A program made the position numbers and the translations under genes. A DNA stretch of 40,621 nucleotides from Propionispora hippei DSM 15287 (GTDB lineage Bacteria > Bacillota > Negativicutes > Propionisporales > Propionisporaceae). The notes beneath the pieces are model-generated. The model was not told the DNA's origin, did not search any database, and was given only the letters and a program-made list of their open reading frames with translations. The stretch's first letter is position 1; every line of letters begins with the position of its first letter. This document shows, piece after piece, positions 1-8,500 of the stretch. Location: positions 1 through 40,621 of the forward strand of contig NZ_FQZD01000034.1 of the NCBI RefSeq assembly GCF_900141835.1. Reading direction: 5' to 3'.

Positions 1-210
1 ATTATCGGTTTCCTTATTACGATAATCGTACTTGCTATAGCCTAATTCATCATCTAATTCGCCTTCCAGTCCATTTTCTAAAACGGTACTTACCATTTCC
101 TTAAACAGTTCCTGGACTCCGGCAACATCGTTAATTCCGGCTCTTTGTAGCAGTTCTAGTAATTTCTTTCTTTGTTCTCGTCGTTCCGGGGTGATTTTTC
201 TTTTTACCAT
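1..210 (-). CDS. IS256-family transposase, N-terminal part (cut by window edge)
   Basis: The reverse strand opens with ATG at 210 and stays open to the window edge, giving the first 70 residues. The peptide begins MVKRKITPERREQRKKLLEL and contains VQELFKEMVSTVLENGLEGE and LDDELGYSKYDYRNKETDN. The 'ELDDELGYSKYD' stretch is a hallmark of IS256/mutator-type DDE transposases, which cut and paste the element with help from terminal inverted repeats. The catalytic DDE residues lie beyond the window. A GGAGG ribosome binding site precedes the start, and a candidate element end follows at about 283. Family assignment is by recognition of the N-terminal motif; whether the full gene is intact cannot be seen. 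Confidence 0.85.
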   Translation of the reverse strand, partial: MVKRKITPERREQRKKLLELLQRAGINDVAGVQELFKEMVSTVLENGLEGELDDELGYSKYDYRNKETDN

Positions 211-283
211 AATTAAAACCTCCAAGTTCGGTGCTTCTATTTTACACCATCTTGGAGGTTTACACAGTTTTCGGGATAGTCTC
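1..283 (-). mobile_element. IS256-family insertion sequence, one end
   Basis: The transposase start is followed outward by about 70 bases ending in a sequence that reads GAGACTATCCCGAAAACTGT from the outer edge inward (283 down to 264). This is the type of terminal inverted repeat seen in IS256-family elements. The outer edge sits two bases before the stop codon of the SASP gene. The other end is outside the window, so the inverted repeat pair and the target duplication cannot be checked. Confidence 0.7.
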
Positions 284-285
284 AT

Positions 286-486
286 TTATTTTGCATTCTG
301 ATGAAATTCACCATTGGCTTTCGCTTCTTCTGCGATTGCCTGTTCACCGCGTTTGATTGCTTCTCTGACCATCGAACCCACTTCGCCGGTAGTTACATCC
401 GACCAGTCATGGTCTTCGACCTTTTCACCAAACCCTAGATCGTGGGCTAATTTATATTTCGTTTCTTCCGACATAACTTTTCCCAT
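286..486 (-). CDS. Small acid-soluble spore protein, alpha/beta type (divergent clostridial form)
   Basis: This 66-aa protein contains KVMSEETKYKLAHDLGF followed by W-SDVTTGEVGSMVREAIKR. The layout 'MSEExKxxLAxxLGF ... W ... GxMVRxAIxxxE' matches the short alpha/beta-type SASPs of clostridia and Negativicutes. These proteins coat spore DNA in the dormant core and are degraded at germination. The start has a good GGAGGTG ribosome binding site. The gene is squeezed between an IS256 end (edge at 283, just after the stop codon) and a palindromic element (from 521, about 20 bases before the ribosome binding site), so its native promoter region may be disturbed. I see no clear SigG-type promoter in the 35 bases that remain. 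Confidence 0.75.
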   Translation of the reverse strand: MGKVMSEETKYKLAHDLGFGEKVEDHDWSDVTTGEVGSMVREAIKRGEQAIAEEAKANGEFHQNAK

Positions 487-520
487 ATACAGCCACCTCC
501 AATTATAGTTTAGGAAGCTT

Positions 521-683
521 AGGGAACCACCAATTTATTCGCACGACGCGTCCTGACGGATCTCTTTTCGCCTAGCCATTAGAAAAGCTATTGAAATAGT
601 GCAACTATTTCTGTGACTTTACTTTTTTGCTAGACGAAAAATTTCTCGCCATGCCGGCAGGCTCATTAAATCAGTGGTTCCTT
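521..683. repeat. MITE-like palindromic element, copy 1
   Basis: The left end reads AGGGAACCACCAATTTATTC, and the right end, read on the other strand, is AAGGAACCACTGATTTAATG. These are imperfect terminal inverted repeats. Inside are nested inverted repeats: TTTTCGCCTAGC against GCTAGACGAAAA, and a perfect hairpin GAAATAGT-GCA-ACTATTTC. A shorter relative lies at 37193-37254 with the same left end (AGGGAACCAC..ATTTATTCGCAC) and the same right-hand GGCAGGCTCATTAAATCA. No coding sequence is present. The rest of the gap, 684-801, is AT-rich and shows nothing recognisable. Confidence 0.7.
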
Positions 684-801
684 AAATGTAGTATTTCTTT
701 TATGCCGGGAGATATTCTACTAAAATATATCCAAAAAGCAGCGCAATCCTATGACTAGTTGTTTAGCAAGTAAAAAATTCCTAAATTTATATATTGTTAC
801 A

Positions 802-1614
802 TTAAACATAAGTGACTGACAACGGGTCCCTGTCCGGCAGGCGTCTAAATGTATATTGAGGGTAACCAGCCATAACAGCGCCAGTGATTACGTTTCCTTC
901 CGGAACCGGAAATAAGGCAAGCAGCGGTGCATAGTTATCAAAGATACACATTTCCAAAATTCCGGCCCAACAAGAACCCAAACCCAAGGCAGGAGCAAAA
1001 AGTTCTAAATAGGAAAGAGCGGAAATGGTATTTTCCCGTCCCCTGGCAAAATCTTTCGGGGCTATAGCCAGTATCAAATGGGGCGCGTTACGCAGGACCG
1101 TATCCTCTTTCCCCTGTCGCCAAGCCCGTATATGAAGCGGCATACTCTTGTGAAACGGCGGTGTGGCAACCTTCTTTTCCATCCATTGAACCGTCAGTTC
1201 CACCGCCTCCCGCAAAATTTGCCGCTGTTCAATAACCATATAGGATATATTCTGGCTATTGCTTGCTGTCGGAGCAAAGCGGGCCATATCCACTAGCTTT
1301 GCCAACTGCTCACGGGGTACAGCTTCCTGTTTGTAGCGCCGGCTGGAACGCCGGGAACGCAAAAAAAGTGCTGCCTGTTCCGCCGAAATTTTGGTACTAC
1401 TAGGAATTTCTGTTTGCTTTGCCAGCGGCGCCCTTGCATAATCCAGCGCTTTAGTCGGGCAAACAGCTACGCAGTGACCACAGCTATTGCAAAATTCCGG
1501 ATTGACCGCTATAGGGCCTTTATTTTCCTCCATTTTTAATACTTTGATCGGACATACCTCACAGCAAATGCCGCATTGTACGCATAAGTCTGGTTGGGCC
1601 TCAATCAGCGCCAT
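802..1614 (-). CDS. Nitroreductase with N-terminal 2x[4Fe-4S] ferredoxin domain
   Basis: This protein of about 270 aa has two parts. Residues about 8-60 are a bacterial-type ferredoxin with two cluster motifs, CVQCGICCEVCP and CNSCGHCVAVCP. From about residue 85 to the end it is a nitroreductase-family FMN domain, opening with the phosphate-binding type motif RSRRSSRRYK and followed by FAPTASNSQN. Family members transfer electrons from the iron-sulfur clusters to FMN and reduce nitro compounds, quinones or other small electrophiles; the substrate here is unknown. I prefer ATG at 1614 over the upstream GTG at 1620 because GGGGGAG lies nine bases before it. The start overlaps the end of the flavoprotein gene (stop at 1601), so the two are translationally coupled and probably share a promoter near 2300. 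Confidence 0.88.
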   Translation of the reverse strand: MALIEAQPDLCVQCGICCEVCPIKVLKMEENKGPIAVNPEFCNSCGHCVAVCPTKALDYARAPLAKQTEIPSSTKISAEQAALFLRSRRSSRRYKQEAVPREQLAKLVDMARFAPTASNSQNISYMVIEQRQILREAVELTVQWMEKKVATPPFHKSMPLHIRAWRQGKEDTVLRNAPHLILAIAPKDFARGRENTISALSYLELFAPALGLGSCWAGILEMCIFDNYAPLLALFPVPEGNVITGAVMAGYPQYTFRRLPDRDPLSVTYV

Positions 1615-2269
1615 TGTCACCGTCTCCCCCGGTCAGCCGGCTTCCCATCTGAAAAGCACTCTCACAGTCTACAGGAAATACTTCCTGATGCCGTTTGAGC
1701 TTGTGCGCGGCATCAAATCTGGACGATTCATACTTGGAATAGTCGGAGAACTGGTACGTATCGGTGACGTAAAGCGATTCGACCCTGCCAAATATACGAC
1801 CGGCCATTTTTTCATTGAAGGAAAAATATTGATCATAGCCCCATTCTTTCATAACTTCTTCAGAAACATTCATCGTGTAAATAAAGCCTAGATCAACCTT
1901 TTTGGAAAACAAGGATGTACCGGCTTCATCATAAACTAAATAGGGAAAAATCAGCCGCTCCATAAACGACCTCATTTCTCCCGTTGCCGTTCCCAGATAG
2001 ACCGGCGATCCCAGGATTAAGGCATCGGCCGCTTCGATTCTGCTTGAAACAGGCTGCAAATCATCAGCAACGGCACATTTACCATAACTTTTGCCGCCTT
2101 TCAGCTTGCAGGCAAAACAGCTTCTACAGCCTGTAAAATGCAAATCATACAAATGAATCAGTTCGGTTTCAGCACCGCCTGCCCTGGCTCCCTCCAATGC
2201 CTTTTCCAGTAAAACCGCCGTATTTCCCTGCTTGCGTGGACTTCCATTGACTGCAATCACCTTTTTCAT
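1601..2269 (-). CDS. Flavodoxin-like NAD(P)H-dependent FMN reductase family protein
   Basis: The 222-aa protein begins KKVIAVNGSPRKQGNTAVLL, the flavodoxin-fold FMN phosphate-binding loop (GSPRxxGNT). It continues with the motif GCRSCFACKLKGGKSYGKC and then LILGSPVYLGTATGEMRSF, all typical of the NADPH-dependent FMN reductase/iron-sulfur flavoprotein superfamily. It probably shuttles electrons in the cytoplasm, perhaps to the co-transcribed ferredoxin-nitroreductase. It is the first gene of a two-gene unit and is divergent from the HxlR regulator at 2381, the usual arrangement when the regulator controls the redox pair. The exact electron donor and acceptor cannot be told from sequence. Confidence 0.85.
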   Translation of the reverse strand: MKKVIAVNGSPRKQGNTAVLLEKALEGARAGGAETELIHLYDLHFTGCRSCFACKLKGGKSYGKCAVADDLQPVSSRIEAADALILGSPVYLGTATGEMRSFMERLIFPYLVYDEAGTSLFSKKVDLGFIYTMNVSEEVMKEWGYDQYFSFNEKMAGRIFGRVESLYVTDTYQFSDYSKYESSRFDAAHKLKRHQEVFPVDCESAFQMGSRLTGGDGDNGAD

Positions 2270-2305
2270 AGCATACCTGCCTTTCGTTTTTATAAGAAAC
2301 TCTGC

Positions 2306-2319
2306 TATAATTGTATAAT
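2306..2319 (+). promoter_or_regulatory. Candidate -10 elements between the flavoprotein and hxlR genes
   Basis: The 111-base divergent region holds two TATAAT hexamers (2306-2311 and 2314-2319) on the plus strand. They could serve hxlR, although -35 matches are weak. Any operator for the HxlR protein should also lie in this gap. The assignment is tentative. Confidence 0.3.
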
Positions 2320-2380
2320 AAAGAAAAGAAATGAGAAGTATGTACTTTTAAGATAGCTACTACCTAAAAGGAGAGTATAT

Positions 2381-2713
2381 ATGAAAAAGTGGTCACCGGA
2401 AACCTCCACCTGTTCTATTACCTATACCTTATCAATTATCAGCAGTAAATGGAAATGGCTTCTCTTATATAAGCTCTTTCAAAACGGCGTCCAGCGTTAT
2501 GGTGAAATCAAACGCAGCATCCCGCCGATCACTCATAAAATGCTGAGCCAGCAGTTAAAGGAACTGGAGGAAGAAAGCCTGATTAACCGCAAGGAATATC
2601 CTCAGGTCCCCCCCAAGGTAGAATACTCTTTAACAACCAAAGGAGAAACGCTCATCCCCGTTCTGGAACTTATGAGTCAATGGGGCGCCGCCCACAAGCC
2701 GGCGGTTAAATAG
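2381..2713 (+). CDS. HxlR-family winged-helix transcriptional regulator
   Basis: This 110-aa protein matches the usual length of the HxlR/YodB group. It has the conserved Cys near the N-terminus (STCSITYTLSIISSKWKW), the helix-turn-helix region RYGEIKRSIPPITHKMLSQQ and the wing YSLTTKGETL. In this family the N-terminal Cys often senses electrophiles such as quinones or diamide, releasing repression of adjacent nitroreductase or azoreductase genes. The divergent nitroreductase/flavoprotein pair fits that role well. It starts at ATG 2381 behind AAAGGAGAG. The sensing role is inferred from family and context. Confidence 0.88.
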   Translation: MKKWSPETSTCSITYTLSIISSKWKWLLLYKLFQNGVQRYGEIKRSIPPITHKMLSQQLKELEEESLINRKEYPQVPPKVEYSLTTKGETLIPVLELMSQWGAAHKPAVK

Positions 2714-2799
2714 ACTAACGGCACTCCTTCCTTATTCGGTCCAAAATCAGCAACAATTCCCCTGAGAAGCTGCTTCAGATACTTACCTATAAGAAAGAA

Positions 2800-2834
2800 A
2801 AGGCGAGGCCAGAAACTATTTCCGGTCTCGCCTT
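2800..2834 (-). terminator. Rho-independent terminator (minus strand)
   Basis: A stem of about 15 pairs (AAGGCGAG.CC against GG.CTCGCCTT) closes on a CTA loop. On the minus strand it is followed by TTTTCTTTCTT. It directly follows the stop codon of the decayed small gene at 2834-3053, which supports that this gene was once transcribed leftward. Confidence 0.65.
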
Positions 2835-3053
2835 CAAGCGGTCCGGGATAATCTATGACCGGAACGTTGTTTTTCCTTGGCTATTTCCGCAGCAGCTTCT
2901 TTAAGAAATCTGGCGGGCTGTAAACTGGTACTATGCTCCGCTGATTATAATGGCGTCGGTTCTCGCTCCAGTCAGCTTCCGGCAGGCAGTAACAAATTGC
3001 TTAAAATATCGTACCAAGAAAGCAATAGTTATAAATGCCTTTAAACTGATTCA
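2834..3053 (-). pseudogene. Possible frameshifted small gene, unknown product
   Basis: Two protein-like stretches lie in different frames of the reverse strand. The upstream frame gives ...VRYFKQFVTACRKLTGA and then DAIIISGA before a stop. The next frame gives STSLQPARFLKEAAAEIAKE and KQRSGHRLSRTA before a stop at 2834, right before a terminator hairpin. Joining them needs a frameshift near 2945-2955, and no convincing start codon with a ribosome binding site is visible. I do not recognise the product. It could be a relic of a small gene or, less likely, chance. The remainder of the 2714-3092 gap shows nothing else. Confidence 0.3.
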
Positions 3054-3092
3054 TACTAAAGGGGAAAGGAATCCGTTGAGGAGGTTGTTGTG

Positions 3093-3551
3093 ATGAACCA
3101 CAAATCGATATGGCTGTACCCGGCAGCCATAGTCCTGCTGGCAGTAATGCTCTTTGCCGGCGGCTGCACTGACATTAATCCCATTGATCAGACTTCTCCC
3201 TCTTCGCCAAGCCCAGCGCCCAAACCACCCTCTCAGATAGTCACCCCCGCCGAGGTTAAAGTTATATACAAATATGGTGATACCGGTCCGGTCCAATTAA
3301 CCAACGCCAATGTGATCCTCAAGCCTGGGCAGAAGCTGATACTGGAACCGGCGGCAGGCCTTACTAAGAACACCCGGTTCCGTTCCTCCGGTGATACCTA
3401 TATTGGCGACATCGTAAAGCAGGAACAGGAGGGCAAGGATGCCGGCCGGGTTGTGTTTACAGCGCTCAAAGCAGGAAAAGGGAAACTTCAGATTATCCCC
3501 AACAGTACCGAGGATAACCGTGCCGCCGATCTTTGGATTACGGTACAATAG
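3093..3551 (+). CDS. Putative lipoprotein, unknown function
   Basis: The protein is about 152 aa. It has a lipoprotein signal: a hydrophobic stretch (AAIVLLAVMLFAGGC) ending in a lipobox with Cys at about residue 25. A Pro/Ser-rich linker follows (SPSSPSPAPKPP), then a beta-rich domain of about 100 residues with repeated short hydrophobic strands (VKVIYKYGDTGPVQL, ANVILKPGQKLIL). It is predicted to be anchored on the outer face of a membrane. ATG at 3093 is preferred over GTG at 3090 because GAGGAGG lies eight bases upstream. The C-terminal part loosely resembles small bacterial beta-sandwich domains, but I cannot name a family. It stands alone and converges on pncB. Confidence 0.7.
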   Translation: MNHKSIWLYPAAIVLLAVMLFAGGCTDINPIDQTSPSSPSPAPKPPSQIVTPAEVKVIYKYGDTGPVQLTNANVILKPGQKLILEPAAGLTKNTRFRSSGDTYIGDIVKQEQEGKDAGRVVFTALKAGKGKLQIIPNSTEDNRAADLWITVQ

Positions 3552-3566
3552 CAAGCTTTGCCAAGT

Positions 3567-3608
3567 AAAAAGAACCGGCTGTCAGGCCTAGGCCCGTCAG
3601 CCGGTTCT
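3567..3608 (-). terminator. Terminator for pncB, shared with the lipoprotein gene
   Basis: The inverted repeat AGAACCGGCTG...CAGCCGGTTCT forms a perfect 11-bp stem. On the minus strand it is followed by TTTTTACTT, a good intrinsic terminator just past the pncB stop codon. It can also close the convergent lipoprotein transcript. Confidence 0.75.
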
Positions 3609-3617
3609 CTATGTCGT

Positions 3618-5069
3618 TTATTTTATCAAATACTCTGCCAGCAAATCTTCTTTCAACTGCCACAAGGCTTTAGACAAATCAACATAATATGTATGCGGAT
3701 TCTCGAACCGGAGAACTTCATCCCACAGGGTGTCCACCTGCTCCTGGCAGTAGGCCCGGACAGTCTTTAAGTCAGGAATATCGTAGACACACTTACCCTT
3801 CACATAAGCCGGAACCAGCAGCTTTCTGGCATGGAAATTGGTAACCCGCTTGCGCTTCCAGGTGTGCGACGGATCGAACAGCTCATAGGGCCGGCTTTCG
3901 TCAATTTCCTCGTTCGCCAGCGTAATGACATCGGCGATAGCCTTACCGGTTTCCCGGTCAAAAAAGCGCCATACCTGTTTAAAACCGGGATTGGTTAACT
4001 TTTCCACATTCTCGCTGATCTTAATTTTGGGCGTCATAACTCCATCCTCTTCGATAGCCGCCAGTTTATAAACCGCGCCAAACACCGGCTCCGATTTAGA
4101 GGTGATGAGGCGCTCCCCTACCCCGAAGGAATCAACTTTAGCGCCCTGGACCAGCAATTCACGGATAATATATTCATCAAGCGAATTGGATGCCACGATT
4201 TTGCAATCAGGGTAGCCGGCTCTGTCCAGCAGCTTACGGGCCTGCTTGGACAAATAGGTGATGTCGCCGCTGTCCAGACGTATTCCCTTGGGACGGATTC
4301 CCCGGGGCGCCAGTTCTTCATCAAAAATCTTAATGGCGTTGGGCACACCCGATTTGAGTACGTTATAGGTGTCAACCAGGAAAACACAGTCATAAGGATA
4401 AGTCTGCGCATACGCCCGGAACGCCTCTAGTTCGCTGGGAAACATCTGTACCCAGCTATGGGCCATCGTTCCAAAAGCCGGAATATTAAAATCCCGCTCC
4501 GCCAGCGTGCAGGCCGTGCCTACGCAACCGCCGATATAGGAGGCCCGGGCGCCAAAGATCGCCCCGTCATAGCCCTGGGCCCGCCGGGAGCCGAACTCCA
4601 TGACCGGCCTGCCCTCCGCCGCCCGGACTATCCGGTTGGCCTTGGTAGCAATCAGACTTTGATGATTGATGGTCAAGAGCAGCATGGTTTCGATAAACTG
4701 CGCTTCAATGACAGGTCCCCGGACGGTAAGGATAGGTTCGTGCGGGAATATGGGCGTTCCCTCCGGCACCATCCATACATCACAGCTAAACTTAAATTTG
4801 CTTAGATATTGCAGGAATTTCTCACTAAATAGCTCTTTACTGCGCAAATAGGCAATATCTTCTTCATTAAACTGGAGCTTGTCCAAATAACGGATTACCT
4901 GCTCGACGCCTGCCATAATGGCAAAGCCACCTTTATCAGGAATCTTCCGGAAAAAAATATCAAAATAGGCAATCCGGTTTTCCAGGCCGCCCTCAAGATA
5001 CCCATTGGCCATGGTCAATTCATAAAAATCGGCCAGCATAGTCAGATTCAGCGTTTCTTCAAAGCTCAT
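3618..5069 (-). CDS. pncB: Nicotinate phosphoribosyltransferase
   Basis: This 483-aa protein has the family's usual length and motifs: N-terminal LTMLADFYELTMANGYL, EFGSRRAQGYDGAIFGARAS, the FGTMAHSWVQMF segment with the phosphorylatable/catalytic His, VDTYN, and GIRLDSGDITYLSKQAR for PRPP binding. The enzyme joins nicotinic acid to phosphoribosyl pyrophosphate, ATP-assisted, giving nicotinate mononucleotide in the NAD salvage (Preiss-Handler) pathway in the cytoplasm. A GGAGG site precedes the start, and a near-consensus SigA promoter lies at 5145-5173. It is monocistronic and ended by the hairpin at 3567-3608. Confidence 0.95.
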   Translation of the reverse strand: MSFEETLNLTMLADFYELTMANGYLEGGLENRIAYFDIFFRKIPDKGGFAIMAGVEQVIRYLDKLQFNEEDIAYLRSKELFSEKFLQYLSKFKFSCDVWMVPEGTPIFPHEPILTVRGPVIEAQFIETMLLLTINHQSLIATKANRIVRAAEGRPVMEFGSRRAQGYDGAIFGARASYIGGCVGTACTLAERDFNIPAFGTMAHSWVQMFPSELEAFRAYAQTYPYDCVFLVDTYNVLKSGVPNAIKIFDEELAPRGIRPKGIRLDSGDITYLSKQARKLLDRAGYPDCKIVASNSLDEYIIRELLVQGAKVDSFGVGERLITSKSEPVFGAVYKLAAIEEDGVMTPKIKISENVEKLTNPGFKQVWRFFDRETGKAIADVITLANEEIDESRPYELFDPSHTWKRKRVTNFHARKLLVPAYVKGKCVYDIPDLKTVRAYCQEQVDTLWDEVLRFENPHTYYVDLSKALWQLKEDLLAEYLIK

Positions 5070-5144
5070 CTATAATTCCTCCAAACTCCATATAGCGAAA
5101 CCTTTTTATTTATTAGATGAAATAATTTACAGTACTCGTCCCTC

Positions 5145-5173
5145 ATTGTAGTAAGCTCTGCGCTAAATGTCAA
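5145..5173 (-). promoter_or_regulatory. SigA-type promoter of pncB
   Basis: On the minus strand the sequence reads TTGACA, 17 bases, TACAAT, a near-perfect housekeeping promoter about 75 bases upstream of the pncB start. Confidence 0.75.
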
Positions 5174-5274
5174 GTGAACGGCACCCGGGGCTGCCGGGCA
5201 AGCTGCTATTTGCTGCTCCGCCGGCAAAAAATTATTATGAAGGAATTACATGGGCTGATATTTTTTCCCTCATA

Positions 5275-5303
5275 CTAACATAGTAATTCCTATTATATAT
5301 AAT
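5275..5303 (+). promoter_or_regulatory. Candidate gltB promoter and long leader
   Basis: CTAACA and TATAAT (5298-5303) are separated by 17 bases, which would start transcription near 5310 and leave a 5' leader of about 210 bases before gltB. The leader contains a 7-bp hairpin CTGCCTG-CAAT-CAGGCAG (about 5465-5482) and another GCAGAA...TTCTGC just before it. I do not recognise a known riboswitch. The rest of the 5070-5519 gap shows nothing else. Confidence 0.4.
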
Positions 5304-5519
5304 GCCTGCAGCCGCCTTATTTACCGCTTACGACAAATACCAATAAAAACCTTCCCGGCTTGCAGGAATTTCATACCATCTTTCGAAAGTAACTACTTAT
5401 ACATTACTTTTTCTTTTTATTACATTAAAGCACGCAAGGACAAAGCAGAACCTGTTCAGCTTTTCTGCCTGCAATCAGGCAGCGACTTGACATGAATCAT
5501 GCGGAAAGGATGGCGAGAT

Positions 5520-8500
5520 ATGAGAAGTTATAAAGTACCGGAGAAGCAGGGACTGTATGACCCGCAATTCGAACATGATGCCTGCGGTATGGGCTTTGTC
5601 GTACATATGAAAGGAGAAAAATCCAACGACATACTCCGTCAGTCTTTACAAGCCCTGAAGAATCTTACTCATCGCGGCGGTGTTGGCAGCGAGCCGGATA
5701 CCGGCGATGGCGCAGGGATTTTATTGCAAATCCCCCACCGGTTTTTTCTTAAGGTTTGCGCCGATCAGCATATCACGCTACCGCCGCCCGGCCAGTATGG
5801 CGTAGGCATGGTTTTCCTGCCTCTCCAGGAAACGCTGCGTTACCAGTATGAAACCAGCCTGAAAGAAATCATTCAAGCAGAAGGTCAACAACTGCTGGGC
5901 TGGCGTGACGTTCCGGTCGACCCGACCTGCCTGGGTAAGACGGCGCACGACTGCCGGCCGCACATTCGTCAGGTATTTATTGCCGGTTCGGGACTGGCAC
6001 CGCAGGAGTTTGAGAAAAAACTGTTCGTCATTCGCAAAAGCGCCGAGAAGGCGGCTGCCCAACTGGCAGCAGAAGCCCCGGAGGACTTTTATGTAGCCAG
6101 TCTGTCTTCCCGTACCATTGTCTATAAGGGCATGCTGAAGGCCGATCAATTGGAACGCTTTTACCCCGATCTGACTGATCCCGCCTGCGAGACAGCGCTG
6201 GCGCTCATTCACTCCCGCTATAGCACCAATACCTTCCCCAGTTGGCCCAGAGCTCACCCCAACCGCTACATGATCCACAACGGCGAGATCAACACCCTGC
6301 GGGGCAACGTCAATCAGATGCATGCCCGGGAAGCCATGTTCAAAGACAGCAGCTTTGGTAATGATCTGCCCAAAGTACTGCCGGTCATTAACCAGAACGG
6401 CAGCGATTCGGCCATGTTTGACAATTGCGCGGAATTTTTGCTCCATGCAGGCATGGCGTTGCCCCATGTGATCATGATGATGATCCCCGAACCGTGGACT
6501 CACCACGAAAGCATGAGTGATGAGAAAAAAGCCTTCTACGAATATCATAGCTGCCTGATGGAGCCGTGGGATGGCCCGGCGGCCATGGCCTTTACCGACG
6601 GGACGAAAATTGGCGCCGTACTGGACAGAAACGGCCTGCGCCCCTCCCGATACTACGTCACTACCGATGATACCGTCATTCTTGCTTCCGAAGTGGGAGT
6701 TATTGATATTCCACCGGAAAAAATCCGGCAAAAGGAACGGCTCCATCCGGGAAGAATGCTGCTCATCGACACTGAAGCAGGCCGCATGATCAACGACGAG
6801 GAACTGAAGCATACGATGGCAGCCAGTCAGCCTTACCGCGAATGGCTCAACCAACACATGGTTCCTCTCGACACCCTGCCCGAACCGGAACCAGCCGTTG
6901 CTGTTGATGCGGCAACGCTCATCCAGCAGCAAAAGGCCTTTGGCTATACCTATGAAGAGCTTCGCATCATTGTAACGCCCATGGCTAAAGAGGCCATTGA
7001 GCCGATCGGCGCAATGGGTACCGATATTCCGCTGGCAGTTTTATCGGAAAAACCGCAGCTTCTGTTCGACTATTTTAAACAACTCTTTGCGCAAGTAACC
7101 AATCCACCGATTGACGCCCTGCGTGAGGCCATCGTAACCTCCACGGATATACTGCTGGGCTCGGAAGGCAACATGCTCCAGCCTACAGCCGCCAGTTGCC
7201 GCCGGCTTAAACTGGCCACACCCATTATTGACAATCAGGCACTCCAAAAATTAAAGCAGCTTAACCTCCCCGGCTTTAAAACGGCTACCCTGTCCCTGCT
7301 CTATCCGGCCTCTCCGGCGAAAGACGGATTGGCTAAAGCCATGACGGTCCTCTGTGACCAGGCCACCGCCGCCATTGAGGCTGGCGCCAACCTGCTCATC
7401 CTGTCCGACCGTGGTATTAACCCGCAGGAGGCTGCGATTCCTTCCTTGCTGGCAGTCGCCGGTTTGCATCACCATTTAATCCGCACCGGTCTCAGAAACC
7501 GGGCCAGCCTGATTCTGGAATCGGGCGAACCACGGGAAATTCACCATTTCGCCTGCCTGCTGAGCTACGGAGTGTCAGCCGTCAATCCTTACCTTGCCTT
7601 TGCTTCGATTGAACAGTTGATTGACACAGGCTTTCTCACCGGTATTCCGGCGGCCAAGGCCATCGCCAACTACTGTAAAGCGGCCACCAAGGGAGTCGTC
7701 AAAATTCTTTCCAAAATGGGTATCTCCACCATCCAAAGCTATCATGGCGCCCAGATCTTTGAAGCCGTCGGTTTAAACGCCGATTTCATCGACACGTACT
7801 TTACCCGGACACCCTCCCGCATTGGCGGTATCGGCAGCCAGGAAATCCACCGGGAAACACAGCTTCGGCACCGCAGCGCTTTTCCCCGCAGTCCTTTCTC
7901 TTCGGTGGAATTGGACAGCGGCGGCTACTACCAATACCGCCGGGACGGCGAGCATCATTTATACAATCCGGAAACCATCCATAAGCTGCAATATGCCTGC
8001 CGCACCGGCAATTATCAAACCTTCAAGGAATACTCCCGGTTGCTTAACGGCGCCAATCAAAAACGCTGCACCCTGCGCGGGTTACTGCAGTTTAAAGCCG
8101 CTACAGTCATTCCGCTGGAAGAGGTCGAACCGGTGGAAAGCATTGTAAGGAAATTCAAAACCGGCGCCATGTCGTTCGGGTCAATCAGTCAGGAAGCCCA
8201 TGAAACGCTGGCCATCGCCATGAACCGGCTCGGCGGCAAGAGCAACACCGGCGAAGGCGGTGAAGACCCGGCCCGCTTCACTCCTGATGAGAACGGCGAT
8301 TCCCGCTGCAGCGCCATCAAGCAGGTGGCTTCCGGCCGCTTTGGTGTAACCAGCGAATACCTGGTCAGCGCCCGGGAATTGCAAATCAAAATGGCCCAGG
8401 GAGCAAAACCGGGCGAAGGCGGCCAGCTCCCCGGCGGCAAAGTGTACCCCTGGATTGCCAAGGTGCGTCATTCCACGCCGGGTGTCGGGTTAATCTCACC

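Noticed and set aside
3051-3296. 81-codon frame antisense to the lipoprotein gene
   Set aside because: It overlaps a gene with a clear signal sequence and ribosome site, and shows no motif.
5304-5519. Glutamine or other riboswitch in the gltB leader
   Set aside because: Only two simple hairpins are visible; no conserved riboswitch core could be matched.
5778-6932. Long open frame (384 codons) antisense to gltB
   Set aside because: It is a shadow of the gltB coding frame in GC-rich codons. It has no ribosome site, and its translation shows no recognisable domain.
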